A stretch of 64,000 nt of DNA from positions 90,392,295-90,456,294 of the forward strand of contig CM028378.1 of NCBI GenBank assembly GCA_013146195.2, read 5' to 3'. The notes beneath the pieces are model-generated. The model was not told the origin of the DNA. It saw nothing but the letters and a program-made list of their open reading frames with translations, and did not search any database. The number at the start of each line of letters is the position of its first letter. The first letter of the stretch is position 1. The position numbers were made by a program, and so were the translations under genes. The DNA comes from Codonopsis lanceolata. Lineage: Eukaryota; Streptophyta; Magnoliopsida; Asterales; Campanulaceae. This document shows, piece by piece, positions 33,289 through 45,439 of the stretch.

Positions 33289-34320
33289 TTAGAGTTTTTC
33301 TATATGGTTGGAGAGGAGGATATTTGTAAGGACGTTTTTTTCTCTTTCTGCCTTGCTTTTCTCACATTTCTGTTTCATGACTGCGGCTATTTCAGCTGGA
33401 GTAGGTTTGTATCCTAGACCAAAAGGAGGGATACATTCCTTAAGTTCATCTTGGACCAGATTAACAAGTCCTTGCTGATTTATGCCAAGACCTAGACCAA
33501 ACATATAATTCATTTTTCGAAACATGTTTAAAGGGACCATGTTTCCTAGAGATGTAGTCTTTTTCCTGGCGATGTCAGTTTCTCGCCCACGTTCAATGAC
33601 GTTGACTCTAGCTTGGGGGATAACCTCAAAGCCACTAAGGAATATACCCATGTCGTCATGCTCTATCTCAAGGATTGGGATGTCCTCGTTTTCCTTGTTT
33701 TCCACGATTTTATCAGCCAAAATGATTACTATATGATCATCGTTGATGAATTTGACACGTTGATGCAACGAGGAGGCTACCCCTTTTACCCCATAGATCC
33801 AAGGGCGTCCCAGCAACAGGCTGAAAGTGGCTGGTATGTCCAAAACTTGGAATTCTACTAGCATGGTTAGCGACCCAATAGTCATCATTAAGGTGACCAC
33901 TCCTAGGACACATCGACTAGTGTTGTCGTATGCCCTTACTGTCTGCGATGAAGGAGCAAGCTCTGATATTTTTGTTCCCAGTTTGGCTAGAGTGCTTGTG
34001 GGACATACATTCAAATAAGAGCCATTATCTATCAAAACTCGGGGAACCCTTTTTTCCATAACCCCCACAGTGATATGGAGAGCATCAATATGGTTGTTTC
34101 CTTCCCTTGGCAGATCCAGATCAGTAAACATAATCACATTTCCAAAGTGTATGTTTCCGATCATTTGAGTAAGCTCATTTGGAGAGGTTTCAATGGGAAT
34201 GACTGCCTGACTTAAAGATTTAGCCAGTGTATCACGATGACTTTTGGAAGCACAAAGCAAGCCCCAGATAGATATGTTGGCTTGAGTTTTCTTCATCTGA
34301 GCTAGCAGAGTATCTTCCAC
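33289..34320 (-). pseudogene. Tat aspartic protease region with C-terminal linker
   Basis: A 343-codon open frame. Residues about 95-115 read RVLIDNGSYLNVCPTSTLA; D-N-G replaces the usual D-S/T-G, which is common in Tat-type elements by memory. Residues about 160-175 read FSLLLGRPWIYGV, the flap and ILG-type motif. The C-terminus has GLGLGINQQGLV and FGLGYKPTPAE, a linker common between protease and RT. The protease would cleave the polyprotein. It lies in a different frame from gag. Confidence 0.8.
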
Positions 34321-34363
34321 AGTTTTAGCCCCAGTAACTGTTTCTTGATCTTTGCCGGAGTGG

Positions 34364-36377
34364 TCACCCTTTCTTGGTTTGGTTGGTAGGCTCGGCCAGA
34401 TCTAGTAAGGTGACTGACATCCCCACCGACCCAAGTGGCTTTTTCAATGTTACTGGTATTTTACCCAGGATAGCGTCCCAAGAGAGCATATTGCAACTAG
34501 GCTCTTTTATGGATGAAGATGGAGAGAAAGGAACAATGATATATGGTAAGGGGTGTTTATTTATTTCGAACTTGGGTACACAAACTTTTTCATCAACCTC
34601 AATCATATTGATTTGAGGTAGAGGGTTATTGACTATATTTGGTCTAGGAGGAGGTTTCTCAATAACCTTATCATCTATTAGGTCCTCGAAAGCGTTTTTT
34701 AGCACATAGCATTTGTCGATGAGGTGACCACTGCAGCGATGGTATTCACAGTACTGGGCATGATTCCATGTGTTGGGCAGGGGATTTGGCGGCCTATAGT
34801 TTTCCAAAGGCTTTAGCACCCCCTGTGCCATTAGTCCTTGCAATATTACAGACTGAGGAGCTTGCAGTTCATCATAGTACCGGTTTCCTCTGTTCTGATT
34901 TTTTAAATACCTGTTTGGGCCATTGTTTCCTCCCACTGCGTTGACAGACCTATCTAATCCATAGGACCATGGAACAATGTTATAGTTCTGGGTAGGAAAG
35001 TTGGCTGATGCACTTCCTACCATATTAACAGCTGGTCCTGATACGGCTTGCCTTTCCTTTAGAGTATCGAAAAGAGTTGGAGGGCGTATTGACTTTTAAG
35101 TGCCCAGTCCGTATATCTTCATCAATACGGACTCCTATCTCCACTATTTCTTTGAAATTGCTATAGGGGAGATACCGCATATGTTCCAGGTAAATAGGTT
35201 GGAGATTTTTAATGAACATCCTGGATGACTCAGCCGGATCAGGTCTGTCGAACGTGTGAGCTAACTTTCTTTTTCACCTGACTGCGAACTCAGCACAAGT
35301 TTCTTTTTCCCTTTGGGTGCACGATTCATAATCCCTTTTATTTTCAGGGGTAGTATTGTCCTTGTACCTTTCTAGGAACCCTTCAGCTATTTGGTCCCAA
35401 GTACCAATGGTGTTATTATATGACAACATTAGCCATTGCTTGGCAGCCCCTATTAAGGTAATATGGAAATTGGAAGCCATGGCTTCAAAGCTAGCCCCCC
35501 TTGACTGCATGCTAGTGGAATAGGATTTTAAGTGAGATATAGGGCATCCAGTCCCGTTGAATTTTTCTATGTCGGGCATTTTAAATTTTGAAGGTAGTAT
35601 TACCGAAGACTGCAATGCTAATGCCTACGTAGAAAATTCCTCTTTGTTCATAACTTTGAGCATCATATTTTTCAAATTCTCCATGTCAGCCTCCATTTTG
35701 GTGGGAGGGGGAGTTGGGTTTTGGTATATTCTGGTAGGATTAGGAAAGGCTAGGTTAATTTCTGACTGTGGTATTTGGTAAGGATTTTGGGTAGAATAAG
35801 AATTTTGGGTTGGGTAAGGATTTTGGGTAGCATAAGGATTTTAGGTTGGATAAGGATTTTGGGTTGGTGGGTTATTGGTGGCTTCGGTTTGACGGCCAGG
35901 ATCATTAAAAGATAAATAGGTTGTTACTTGGCCTGGCTGATTATAGCTTCTTAGGTCCATATGTGGGCTATTTTGGAGTGGATTGGTGATGGGAAAAGGA
36001 AGGTCATTTGGATTTTGGCTTGGGGAAGGATATGAAGGGTAGGGTGAGAAAGGATTAATATTTGGGTAATAAGGATTAGGTGGGGGATTTGGATTTGGGG
36101 TAATGGTGGTATTTGGTGGGTTGGTGTTTGGCTGGGGGTTTGGGTTTGGAGGAACATGGGAAGTTGATGCTTCTTGAGGGACTGCAGGGAAAGAGGTTCC
36201 TTCACCACTGGGTTTTAAACTTTGTACCAGATGAACCATCTGGCTCATTATGCAATAAGCATGTGCACCCAAATTTTGATCTAGCCACTGTTGCATAGCC
36301 GGAGTCGGAGCGTACCCTGGAGCCCCTGTATTTGTACCCACTACGGACTGCTCATTTTCTGTTGCCATTCTGCTCAA
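34364..36377 (-). pseudogene. Tat gag
   Basis: Starts MSRMATENEQSV at 36377. A Pro/Asn-rich stretch (residues 80-150) is followed by a repeated QNPY motif (35770-35870). Next is the Retrotrans_gag core: KFKMPDIEKFNG, HLKSYSTSMQSRGA, WLMLSYNNTIGTWDQ and RYKDNTTPENKR. Further on come FIKNLQPIYLEHM and, in another frame, YCEYHRCSGHLIDKCYVLKNA, a CCHC-like zinc site of the C-x2-H-type used by this lineage. Stops at 35841 and 35272 and a frame change at about 35024 break it. The protein would form the particle. Confidence 0.85.
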
Positions 36378-37091
36378 ATATGTACCCTCTGTACCGATTC
36401 TGTTATTTCCTGATCTGTCCCTGATACTTTCTGGTCTGATTTCTGTGCCTGTATATCATATCAACCGACCAGTACTATCTCTGCCTTTCCAAACTCGGGC
36501 TAGGTTTCTGAGGAAAAGGAGTTTGGAGATATCAGAAAGGGTTGGCTGAAAGCTTTCTGGGTTTGGAGTACAGCGTGCCTTTATTAGTATTTTTTTATTA
36601 TTATTCAATTTTTCCTACAATTGACCAAACAAGCACCCGCTTTGTTTTGACAGTGTCGGGACTATTCCTAGAATAGTGGATTCTTTCTCCAGAGTATAGG
36701 ACCTTCGTATTCCACCTGCCTTTCAACTCCCCAAGATCGAACTGATCTCAGGCGAATGGCCTATACTCTTTCCGGGATCCACCATTCAAAATGGTCTAAG
36801 TTGAACATCAGAAAATAATTAGTCAGCCCCTGTGTATATATTTTTTTATATCTCTTTTTTTTTCCTTTTCTTTTTTTTCTTCTTTTTTTTTTGTTCTTTG
36901 CATAAGGGGTTGACCAATGATTCAGAGATGTAAAAACCGATCGGTCCATGAAGTGTCTTGAAAATCTATATGCAATTTAACGTTGGCTGATACAAGGGGT
37001 AGGATGGCCATGGTGTAGGGTAGCAGTTCAGAATATATCTACTTGCGTACGCGTGTGTGTGGTATCTAGAAAGCAGTAAAATCCTTTCTTT
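36378..37091 (-). other. Tat 5' leader, gag-proximal part
   Basis: Non-coding leader between gag and the fold-back insertion. It holds a pyrimidine-rich run (36842-36900). No gene seen. Confidence 0.5.
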
Positions 37092-37100
37092 CTTTTTTTT

Positions 37101-38338
37101 GGCAAAACCCTCCATTTGGCCACCCAACTTTTCAAAAACTTGTAAGGCGGCCACCGAAAGTTTAAAACTTGCAATGAGGCCACTGAACTAAATTAATGAT
37201 GCAAGCGTGCCCATATTTTGGATGGCCGTTAGCTCCACCGTTAAATATGAGTGAAATCTCTATTTTGCCCCCCTTTAAATAACAATTATTCCCTTTATGT
37301 GATATTAGAAACCCAAAGGGGTCTAACTGAAAAAATGTTATTATAGTATCATTAATAACAATTTTTTTGTTCTTGTCGGACTAGTGTGATGTTCAGAGTG
37401 CTCACACTATTGAGAGAGAAGTGATTTAAGTGTGTTGTGAATGGAAACAGAATTACTAGGTTTGATTGGAACAAACAGAGGTGGGCTTGCTTTGCCGGAT
37501 TTCTAGATGGAGAAAAAAGGTTGCTGGCCCAACAATGGAGTCTCGCTGGCCAGATCTGGAATGGATCTGGAGCGGTGATGCAGAGTGGGGGAGGTTTGGC
37601 CGGATGTGGGTGAAGGGAGAGGCGGATCTGACGTCGGCGATGTAGATTCGCCAGAGAAGATGAAGGAGGTCGGCGATGTATACCAAGCACAAGTGAGCAC
37701 CGATGCGAAGAGTTGGTCACACAACTCCCTGAATTTACTAGACCTCTATTGAGGCAGATCGAAGCGATGTAGGAAACAACTTCCAGAAAAGCATAAGCTT
37801 GGGTAGCTATGGAAAGGTCGTTAAACTCACGGATTCAGGAGGCAGAGGCCAAAGCTGCAGCTTAAGAAGAAGACTAAACAGATCCTTTGACATTACCGAG
37901 GGCGATTTGAAGAAGAAAGAAGGAGAAATTTGGGTTAAAGAGAAAAGTTGGAAGTGGGTGTTTCAGTTGGAAGAATGAAGAGAAGGGGTTTGTCCGAATT
38001 TGGGAGAGTGAGATCGGGAATAAGGGAGCTTGCTGGGTTTGATGGAGAGGGATAAACTAAGAAGGAGGCAGAGCAATGTAATGGTTGAAGGCCGGCAATA
38101 TAATAACATTTTTTCAGTTAGGCCCCTTTGGGTTTCTAATATCACAAAAGGAAATACTTGTTATTTAAATGGGGCAAAATAAAGATTTCACTCATATTTA
38201 ACGGTGGAGCTAACGGCCATCCAAAATATCGGCACACTTGCAACATTAATTTAGTTCAGTGTCCTCATTGCAAGTTTTAAAGTTTCGGTGGCCGCCTTGC
38301 AAGTTTTTGAAAAGTTGAGTGGCCAAATGAAGGGTTGT
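37101..38338. mobile_element. non-autonomous MULE-like element with about 250-bp terminal inverted repeats
   Basis: The left arm (37101-about 37365) and right arm (about 38090-38338) are inverted copies, for example CCATTTGGCCAC, TTGCAATGAGG/CCTCATTGCAA, GATGGCCGTTAGCTCCACCG and GGGTTTCTAATATCACA. Both ends are flanked by CTTTTTTTT (37092-37100, 38339-38347), a 9-bp target duplication typical of Mutator-like elements, though a T-run gives weaker proof. The interior (37370-38080) has no transposase. A minus-strand frame at 37352-37720 is Ser/Pro/Arg-rich and unrecognised; it could be captured host DNA. The element lies in the Tat leader, between PBS and gag. Confidence 0.8.
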
Positions 38339-38347
38339 CTTTTTTTT

Positions 38348-38897
38348 CAGATATAAAGCAAGAAATAAAACAAATATGGCATGTCTTGCTGTTCTTTGTG
38401 GATTTTCTCGGCTTTTTAGCTTGAGCGTGAGCAAGCAACCATTCAGATCAAGAAATAAAAGGAAAAGTAGAGAATCTATCTATTCCTATTAATTACATAT
38501 TTGTCCTAGTCTCCAAAATAAAATGACATAATGAAATAATATGTACATATTTTGTGCGATAAAAATAAAATACGCAGAATAAAAATATAAAGTGGAAATA
38601 AAGCGATAATAAAAATAAAGCCCCCAGCCCTTTTGTTATGCTGCCCGGAAATATATTTTATTATTATTTTTTTGTAATTTTTTTTTAAAAATATACATGT
38701 AATTGTAACTGGAACAAAACTGCTGCAAGATTGAGGATCATATCCACAAATATATATACAGATATATAAGAACGCAATATTTAAAATGTTAAAGAAATAT
38801 TACAAGCATATTTTAACCAGAAACTAAGAAAACTGATTTTTTTTTTTTTGTGAAAACTGAGTCTAGCCCTCTATTTTTATTTAAAATAAAAACGACG
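38348..38897 (-). other. Tat 5' leader, PBS-proximal part
   Basis: AT-rich non-coding leader, no gene. It contains A/T runs and the sequence TAACTGGAACAAAACTGCTGC. Confidence 0.5.
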
Positions 38898-38915
38898 TCC
38901 CCGGCAGAGTCGCCA
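38898..38915 (-). promoter_or_regulatory. Tat primer-binding site (tRNA-Arg type)
   Basis: Minus strand TGGCGACTCTGCCGGGGA, one base after the 5' LTR. It begins with TGG, pairing with tRNA CCA. I remember tRNA-Arg as the primer of Ogre/Tat elements; the exact tRNA was not checked. Confidence 0.8.
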
Positions 38916-38916
38916 C

Positions 38917-40860
38917 TGTGGGTGCCCTGAAATTCTCCCGGACCCCGCGCGCCCTTTTTTAGGGGAGCGCGACATGCGGAAAGGACATCACACTTTTCAT
39001 TCTATCCTCCCTTGTTTAGGGGAAAACGAAATTAAAAGTGCAAAAAGAGTGTTGTCAAAAAACGCATTGAATATGTCTCGGTCACCGAGTGAGCTTTGGT
39101 CCATTCTGAGAGCTTTGGATTTTTTCCATATCTGACCCTCCCTTGTTTAGGGAAAAATAAGATACAGAAAACGCATCACCCTTTTCAGTCTCATCTTCCC
39201 TTTTTTAGGAGAAAACAGAAAAGTGCAAAAAAAAGATGTTGCGAAGGCGCGTGGGAACACGCCCTGCCTCACTGTGGACTTTTGAAAAATTGTCCTGGAT
39301 CATTATGAGTGCATTGGATTTCTCTGTATCTCAATCTCCCTTGTTTAGGGGAAAACAAGATACTGAAAATGGATCACCCTTTTCATTCTCATTGTCCCTT
39401 GTTTAGGGAAAAGCGAGAAAGTGCAAAAAAAAGATATTGTGAGCCTCACCATGACCTTAGGCTTATTTTGGATCGCTATGAGTACATTGAGTTTCCCCGT
39501 ATCTCATCCTCTCTTGTTTAGGGTAAACAAGGTACAGAAAATGCATCACCCTTTTCATTCTCATCGTCCCTTGTTTAGGGAAAAACGGGAAAGTGCAAAA
39601 AAAGGATGTTGTGGCCTCACTGTGATCCAAAATATTATAACAGATTTGACATCTTTATTTTTAGGAGAAATAAAGAAAAACCAAAAATAACCAGAGTTAG
39701 TAAAAAAAAAAAGTTCAGGGGCTAAGTTACGAGGTGAGAAGATATTAGGCACCCACATCGCCCTTTCGATCTCAAATCAGTTTTTGGCTAAAAATATGTC
39801 TTTATTATATTTAAATAGCAAATGAAATAAAGCATTAAAAGTAGATATATATGTATCTACATTATTTACAGACTTGCAGCCACCTCCTTCCATTAATTAC
39901 AAATACATTTAAAATATTTGGTCATAATAATGACTCTTTTTAGTGTTATTTTCTATATAGATCCGAGCAGCATAACTGCTTATATTTTTTACATTGGGCC
40001 GGATAAAAATAGCACTTTTATATAAAAAGCTCTTAAAGGCTTAACTTTAAGAGCGTAGGGTGTGTTCACTCTGTCCTTCTGGGAGAAGGAGTCTTTTGCT
40101 GCTGTTGCGACTTGGGCAAAAATAACTGCTTCCGAAAGTTGCTTTCAGGCACCGTAAAATGGGCGGAGCAACTAATTGCGTTTTTGCTGTTGTTTGCTTG
40201 CTGTAGGCGGAAATCGGGTAGAGCAACTACTTGATTCTGACGGATTTAGCCTCTAGATTCGGGCAGACCAACTGTTCTTTTTGGGATTTTTGGACCGGGG
40301 TAATAGGGTGGAATCCTAGCTGGAAGGCTAAGATTCACTTTGACCGGTTGGATTTGTGTTTGGAGGAGATTTGGCAGAGCTTCGAGGCTTATAGGAGGAG
40401 GGAACTCTCTCTTTCTCACGATCGCTCTCACTACGTAAAATAAATGCTGAACTGTATGAGTGAGTGATTTCTTGGCCGGGGGCTAATTCTGAAGCCGAAG
40501 CCCTCTATTTATAGGCTGAAGAAGGGACCTCGTCGTCTTTAAAATTTCTTCCTTGTGCTTCATCAGTTTGTACGGTGCGCTTGAGAGCTTGTACAAAATG
40601 TCAAAACGGAGTGCACTATTTGGGCTTTGGGCGCCGACCCCATAGGGTCTGGGCGCCATGCCAAGTTGGCTTGGTGGTGGCGCCTGGATCCTTTTTCAGG
40701 TTGATTTTTTACACTTTGGCCCCTGCATTTCACTGTTTTACGCATCCTGCTTTTCCTTTTGCATTTTTAAACCATATAACTTGACATTTGTTAAGTTTAA
40801 ACATGTCTTGATATTGCATGTCATGTTGCATACCAGGGGTACGAAATTGGGGTGTCTACA
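38917..40860 (-). repeat. 5' LTR of Tat element (right copy)
   Basis: 1944 bp, copy of 19464-21397. Same ends (TGTGGGTGCC/GGTGTCTACA) and same internal 170-200 bp units. Visible differences between copies are frequent enough that the insertion is not very recent. Transcription of the element would start inside this copy and run leftward. Confidence 0.9.
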
Positions 40861-43774
40861 GTTTCAATTTTATTAAAATATTTATTTTCAAAAATGAAAT
40901 CTTTGGTTGTTTGTTCCGTTTAGGGAAAAAGCCCTAATTTTTGAATTGTTTTTGTAAGTGAAATCAACCGCTCAATTCGTTTACTCAAGAACAAGGGGAA
41001 GGTTACAGACCCTGAGGAAGTAATTTCCCTAAATGCCTCTATCAACCATACTAGATTCCCCTTTTATCTAGCCCCTCGTGACATCATCCAGGAACTTCCG
41101 TCCAATGTCTACCTCCTTGGAATATGCATCGAGTTGGATTCTGTCCACACCTTTGCTGCCGGAGCAAAGATGTGCGAAGACATGGGAGCGTCAGGGATTC
41201 TCTCTCTCTTTCTATTTCACGATACTGCCTAAAGCAATCTGCTTGCTGAGGAGTTCTACCGAAGGATGGAGATAGACGCCAAAGCTCCCTCTTCTATTCG
41301 AAGGCGGATTCGTGGTCGCCCTTTCACCCTTACGCCCAAAATATTTCCAAAGTGATTGGGATCCACTACGGCGACAACAGCGAGCTATCTAATGTTGAGG
41401 CTGATGCAGCCTGGGAAACAATGAGAGAAGCAGATACTCCAAGGGAACCCCAAGGAAAGATGTTGCGAAATGTCTTTCCCTTGGATGTCTCTTATTCAAG
41501 CCACCTGCTGGACAAGTCATTCCATTTCAAGAATGGCTCACATGATGTCCTCACCTCTCACCAGCTCACTCTCTCAAGCGTCATCCACCAGAGGATTCTT
41601 CTGAACTACGGTGCCCTCATCTACAAAGAGCTCTGTGATCACGTCTCTTCTGTCAAGGCTAGCCCCTGCAACAAGCAGCCTTTTGTCATGCTGATCAATG
41701 CCCTGCTAAGGGACACTCCAGAGATCAACTCTGCTATTGAGCCAGCGGAGCTGAGGAAGGTGACGAAGGATAAGCAATTGACTGCTACCTTCTTAACGAA
41801 ATACTTTGAGTACGAGAACAAGAGGAGACAACAGAAAGGGCTCTCCAAGATCTCTCCATAAATGATTGCCAAACCCTCCCCTATGTTAGTCAGGCGCTTC
41901 AACATAGCTGCCTATGATGATGTTAGGGCTGCAACTCATGCTACTAAGAAAGCAGGGAAGGAGAAGACCAACAATCCTGTTCAACTCTTTCCAGGGATGC
42001 TCTAGTAGAGGCAAAACTACTAGCGAATGAGTCAGATCAACTGGTCAAATGCTTCAAGAACGCACAATCTAGGAAAGCTTCTGGTTTCTCTCCAGATGAA
42101 GCTGAGCTTGTTGCCAAGAAGAAGGAAGCTGCTCAGGTAAGGTATGAAGCTAAAATTGAAGAGCTTCAGGCTGAGTGGATCAGGGAAGTACTGAAGGCCA
42201 TCGGATGTGCTGCAAAGTCTACTGGTATTTCATCATTTGCTGGTGCACAAACCTCAACTTCTCAACCCTCATCCCAACCAGAACCAAAAACATCTTCTCC
42301 CAAGACAACCCAAGCCCCTAAACGTAAACCCTCTTCTGACAACCCTCACCTAAGCCCAAACGCAGAGATTGCGTAAAGGCCTATCTACCCAGCCACCAGC
42401 CGTCTCTTCAAACTCTACCAATAAAGCATCTAGATCTCCTGTCCAACCGCTGAAGAATAAAAGGAAGTCTGCTGGCAACCCAACCTCCATCCCCAGTTCA
42501 ACCATTCCTACTGAGTCATCTACTCAGAAGGAGCCAACCACTCCGGAGGAGTCTATACCTCAGGAGGAGCCTATTACTCTTGATTACTCTATTGCTCAAG
42601 AGGAGCCTACCCATTCACCTATCCAAACACCTCCCTCTCCCTTCGAATACTAACCCAACCCAACTCCTCCACCATCACCCATTCCTACCCAACAGAACCC
42701 TTTCTCGCCCTTATCACTTCACCATCCGAGCTAAACCCATTTATTCATTACATCCTTACACCATGGTATCTCCCATCCTATCTTCTACTGCTACGAAGTT
42801 CATTTTTGAAATTTCTTCAGTAGCAGACCTCTTCCCCAAGCCTGCTCCCCCTTCACCAGAACCCAAACCTTCGAGACCAGAAGACCCTTCTTATCCCTCC
42901 TTCCTTCTGGTTCTCAACTGACCCACTCCTTACCCCTCCCAATATCTGTGATCATTCGGACACAGATATTGAAATTCCCCAAACCTCTCCTTCTTCACCA
43001 CCTCTACCCATTTCTTCCTCTTCCACCCCAATGTTCCCCTCACATGTTCCTCCTCAACCTCCACATCTACCACTCCACCCCTCTCGCAGCCCTTCCGACC
43101 TGCTGCTGCTATTGCTTTTGTCTCCACCTCATCTCCCTGAGCAAGTCCACGTAGACCTTGACTCCACTCTCCCCAACGTGGCAAATGAATACATATTAAG
43201 CAGACTGGAAGCCATCTACAACAGACTTGGAGAATTGACAACTATCTCCACAGCTGTTGCTGAGATAGCAACTGCGTCATCCAAGGCTGGTGCCAGGAAT
43301 ACCAACATCTTCTGTCAATTTTAAGAGCATGTTGGGATTAGATTTGGAGAGGTCAGGCACGAGTCTACTGACCTTATGATCAACATGGAAGCTCAACGGA
43401 ATGAGTGTGTCCGTCTCTGCTCAACTCTCTTCTACCAGCTCTTTTACAACATCACCCTCCATCTTGGTCACAACCGCCCTCATGTGTTAGAACTCAACGA
43501 TCAAGCTCTTGCTACAGCATGTGATCGAATTATAGATGGAGCATGAACGTGATCTGGCCATCACGGAGGAGATAAAATTGTGGTCTATGAACTGAGTTAT
43601 GATGGACGAGAACAACAGACTGCGTAAAGAACTTGACTAATGTTCTCGATATGTCAGACAACATAATGTAGCTGATGAAGAGTATACCAGAAAAGTTGAA
43701 GAACTCGAGCGTCTATGCCGAGAAAGGGAAGCAGCTGACAGAGCAACCAAAGGAAAAGGAAAAAGGTCATGGTA
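40861..43774 (+). pseudogene. Copia ORF3 (putative plant transposon protein family), right of the Tat insertion
   Basis: From 40960 the frame reads EINRSIRLLKNKGKV, FYLAPRDIIQELP, RRRIRGRPFTLTPKIF. In the next frame (41352 on) it reads FPLDVSYSSHLLDKSFHFKNG, LNYGALIYKELCDHV and CNKQPFVMLINALL. This resembles the plant family called putative plant transposon protein that sits downstream of pol in SIRE-type Copia. It continues as an EAKLLANESDQL coiled-coil-like part and a Pro/Ser/Thr-rich spacer with repeats of PEES/QEEP (42430-42650). The end is a basic coiled-coil tail at 43640-43774 with RLRKELD and VEELERLCRERE. Stops and several frame changes break it. Function of the intact protein is unknown; an envelope-like role was proposed for SIRE1. 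Confidence 0.7.
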
Positions 43775-44160
43775 ACTTGTATCATTTAAATCCTCTATCC
43801 TTTGCATCTATCTTTTTTTGAAAACTCTGTAAATATTAAACTTATCGTTTGAAATACAGAAGTATCTTCTTTTCAAAAAAATGTCTTCTGTTTAAATTTC
43901 ATGTCCTTTAAATTTCATATTTATGTTTGGAATTTAAATATCCAGTTTAAATTTATTTAAACTATTTGCTCTAATCTTCTTGTGCTTGTTCTTCATATCT
44001 CTTATGTTGTAAGCACTTAGATTAGCTGTTACACTTGAGGTGTTCTTATTAATAGAGGCATGTCTGTCGTTATAAAACTTAAAATGTCTTCTGACATGCT
44101 ATTATCTATCCATAAGCTTTCATAGTCCTCATTTGTAAGTAATGATGACTAGATGCAAAT
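43775..44160 (+). other. Copia 3' untranslated region
   Basis: AT-rich, no frame. Leads into the polypurine tract. Confidence 0.5.
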
Positions 44161-44169
44161 AGGCGGAGA
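44161..44169 (+). promoter_or_regulatory. polypurine tract of Copia element
   Basis: AGGCGGAGA directly before the LTR start TTGTTGC. It matches the AGGTGGAGATTGTTG arrangement common in plant Copia elements. One C interrupts the purines. Confidence 0.75.
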
Positions 44170-44170
44170 T

Positions 44171-45435
44171 TGTTGCTTCTCATTGTATCTTAGATTTGCA
44201 TTTGCTCATACATTACATTAGATTCTCTACTTAGTGGCTAAATGGGCTGCGTACTAGTTAGCGTGGCAACTGTGTATAGAACTTTGCCTTTAGAATGGTT
44301 ATTTAGACTTCATAGGTTTCGGAAGTCCTCATTAGAAGACTTCGACAAAGGCTTCACCAGCAGACCTTGTCTGCCTTCGAACAGCAATATGACATGTATC
44401 ATGATGTCCACCTCATTACTTATCAAGAGGATTATTAAATCATATATTTATTCAATATCAGTTTGAATTAAGCCTTCAATGATTGACTCCTGAATTCAAG
44501 GAACACACCTTTCCAGCTTTTTCGAAGAATGAAGACTTTAGCCACCTGAACAAGACAGAGCAGATATACATACTTTCACCACACAAACAGACTGTACCAA
44601 CTCCTGCAGGTCTGCAACTCTGTTGTCTTCCACCTACTCAATCCAGTACCTGCTCTTCTCCATACCTCAATCAAGTCCAGTGAATAAGAAGTCAACACAC
44701 AGCTCCTTGCATTTAATGCATCCAACCTAATAGAGTTGTTACTCACTTCTTCTTCTCCAACGGTCTCAAGGAAGCTTACATATAAATTCTTCCATTGAAG
44801 ACTTGAAGAAATATATGCTCTGAACTTATTCAACAACATCAAGTCATCTTACTCGGTGCATTCAAGAGATTGTAAACTGATCATCGAACTCCTTAACAAC
44901 AACAAGAAGATTTCACATTAATTGCTACTCATTTACTTCATCTTGTTGTATTCATTAACTGTTCTTCAGCACAGTAAATATTTTCTTTTCTCAGATATTC
45001 ACTTCCCCACCCCCAAACACAAGTCAAATATTTTGTACACGATCCATTAGAGATTTCTTTAATACAACTAGTGGAAAACATAGTGCACTTTCAAATCCAA
45101 GCTTGACTACTTTGGTGGTGGACGTAGTACTCTTTATAGTACAAACCATCTCAAAATACTCATGTTCTTTGTGTTCTCGTATTTACTGTTTTATTTCATT
45201 ATCTACTATTTAACTTATTCCCTTGAGCATCAAACTTTAGTGAACAGTCAAGTCTACTAGTAGTGCTTCACCACCAGACTTAGTATGTCTTCCTTACAAG
45301 TCTTCCGTTACTTCAACCTTTTCAATAGGTTATTAATACTTGTTTTAGGAACTCTCACGAAAAGTTTTAAAGTGTAACTAGGTTATTCAACACCCCCCTC
45401 CCTTTAGCCTAGTATTGTGCCCTCTGGGACTAACA
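44171..45435 (+). repeat. Copia 3' LTR, complete
   Basis: 1265 bp from TGTTGCTTCTC to GGGACTAACA. The last 733 bp match 12479-13211. Its first 532 bp show what the CACTA insertion removed from view at the 5' LTR. The right flank starts GAGAT, the predicted 5-bp target duplication; its partner is outside the window. Confidence 0.9.
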
Positions 45436-45439
45436 GAGA

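Noticed and set aside
42370..43324. Several overlapping Pro/Ser-rich ORFs as separate genes
   Set aside because: They are frames of one decayed Copia ORF3 spacer; motifs before and after show a single interrupted gene.
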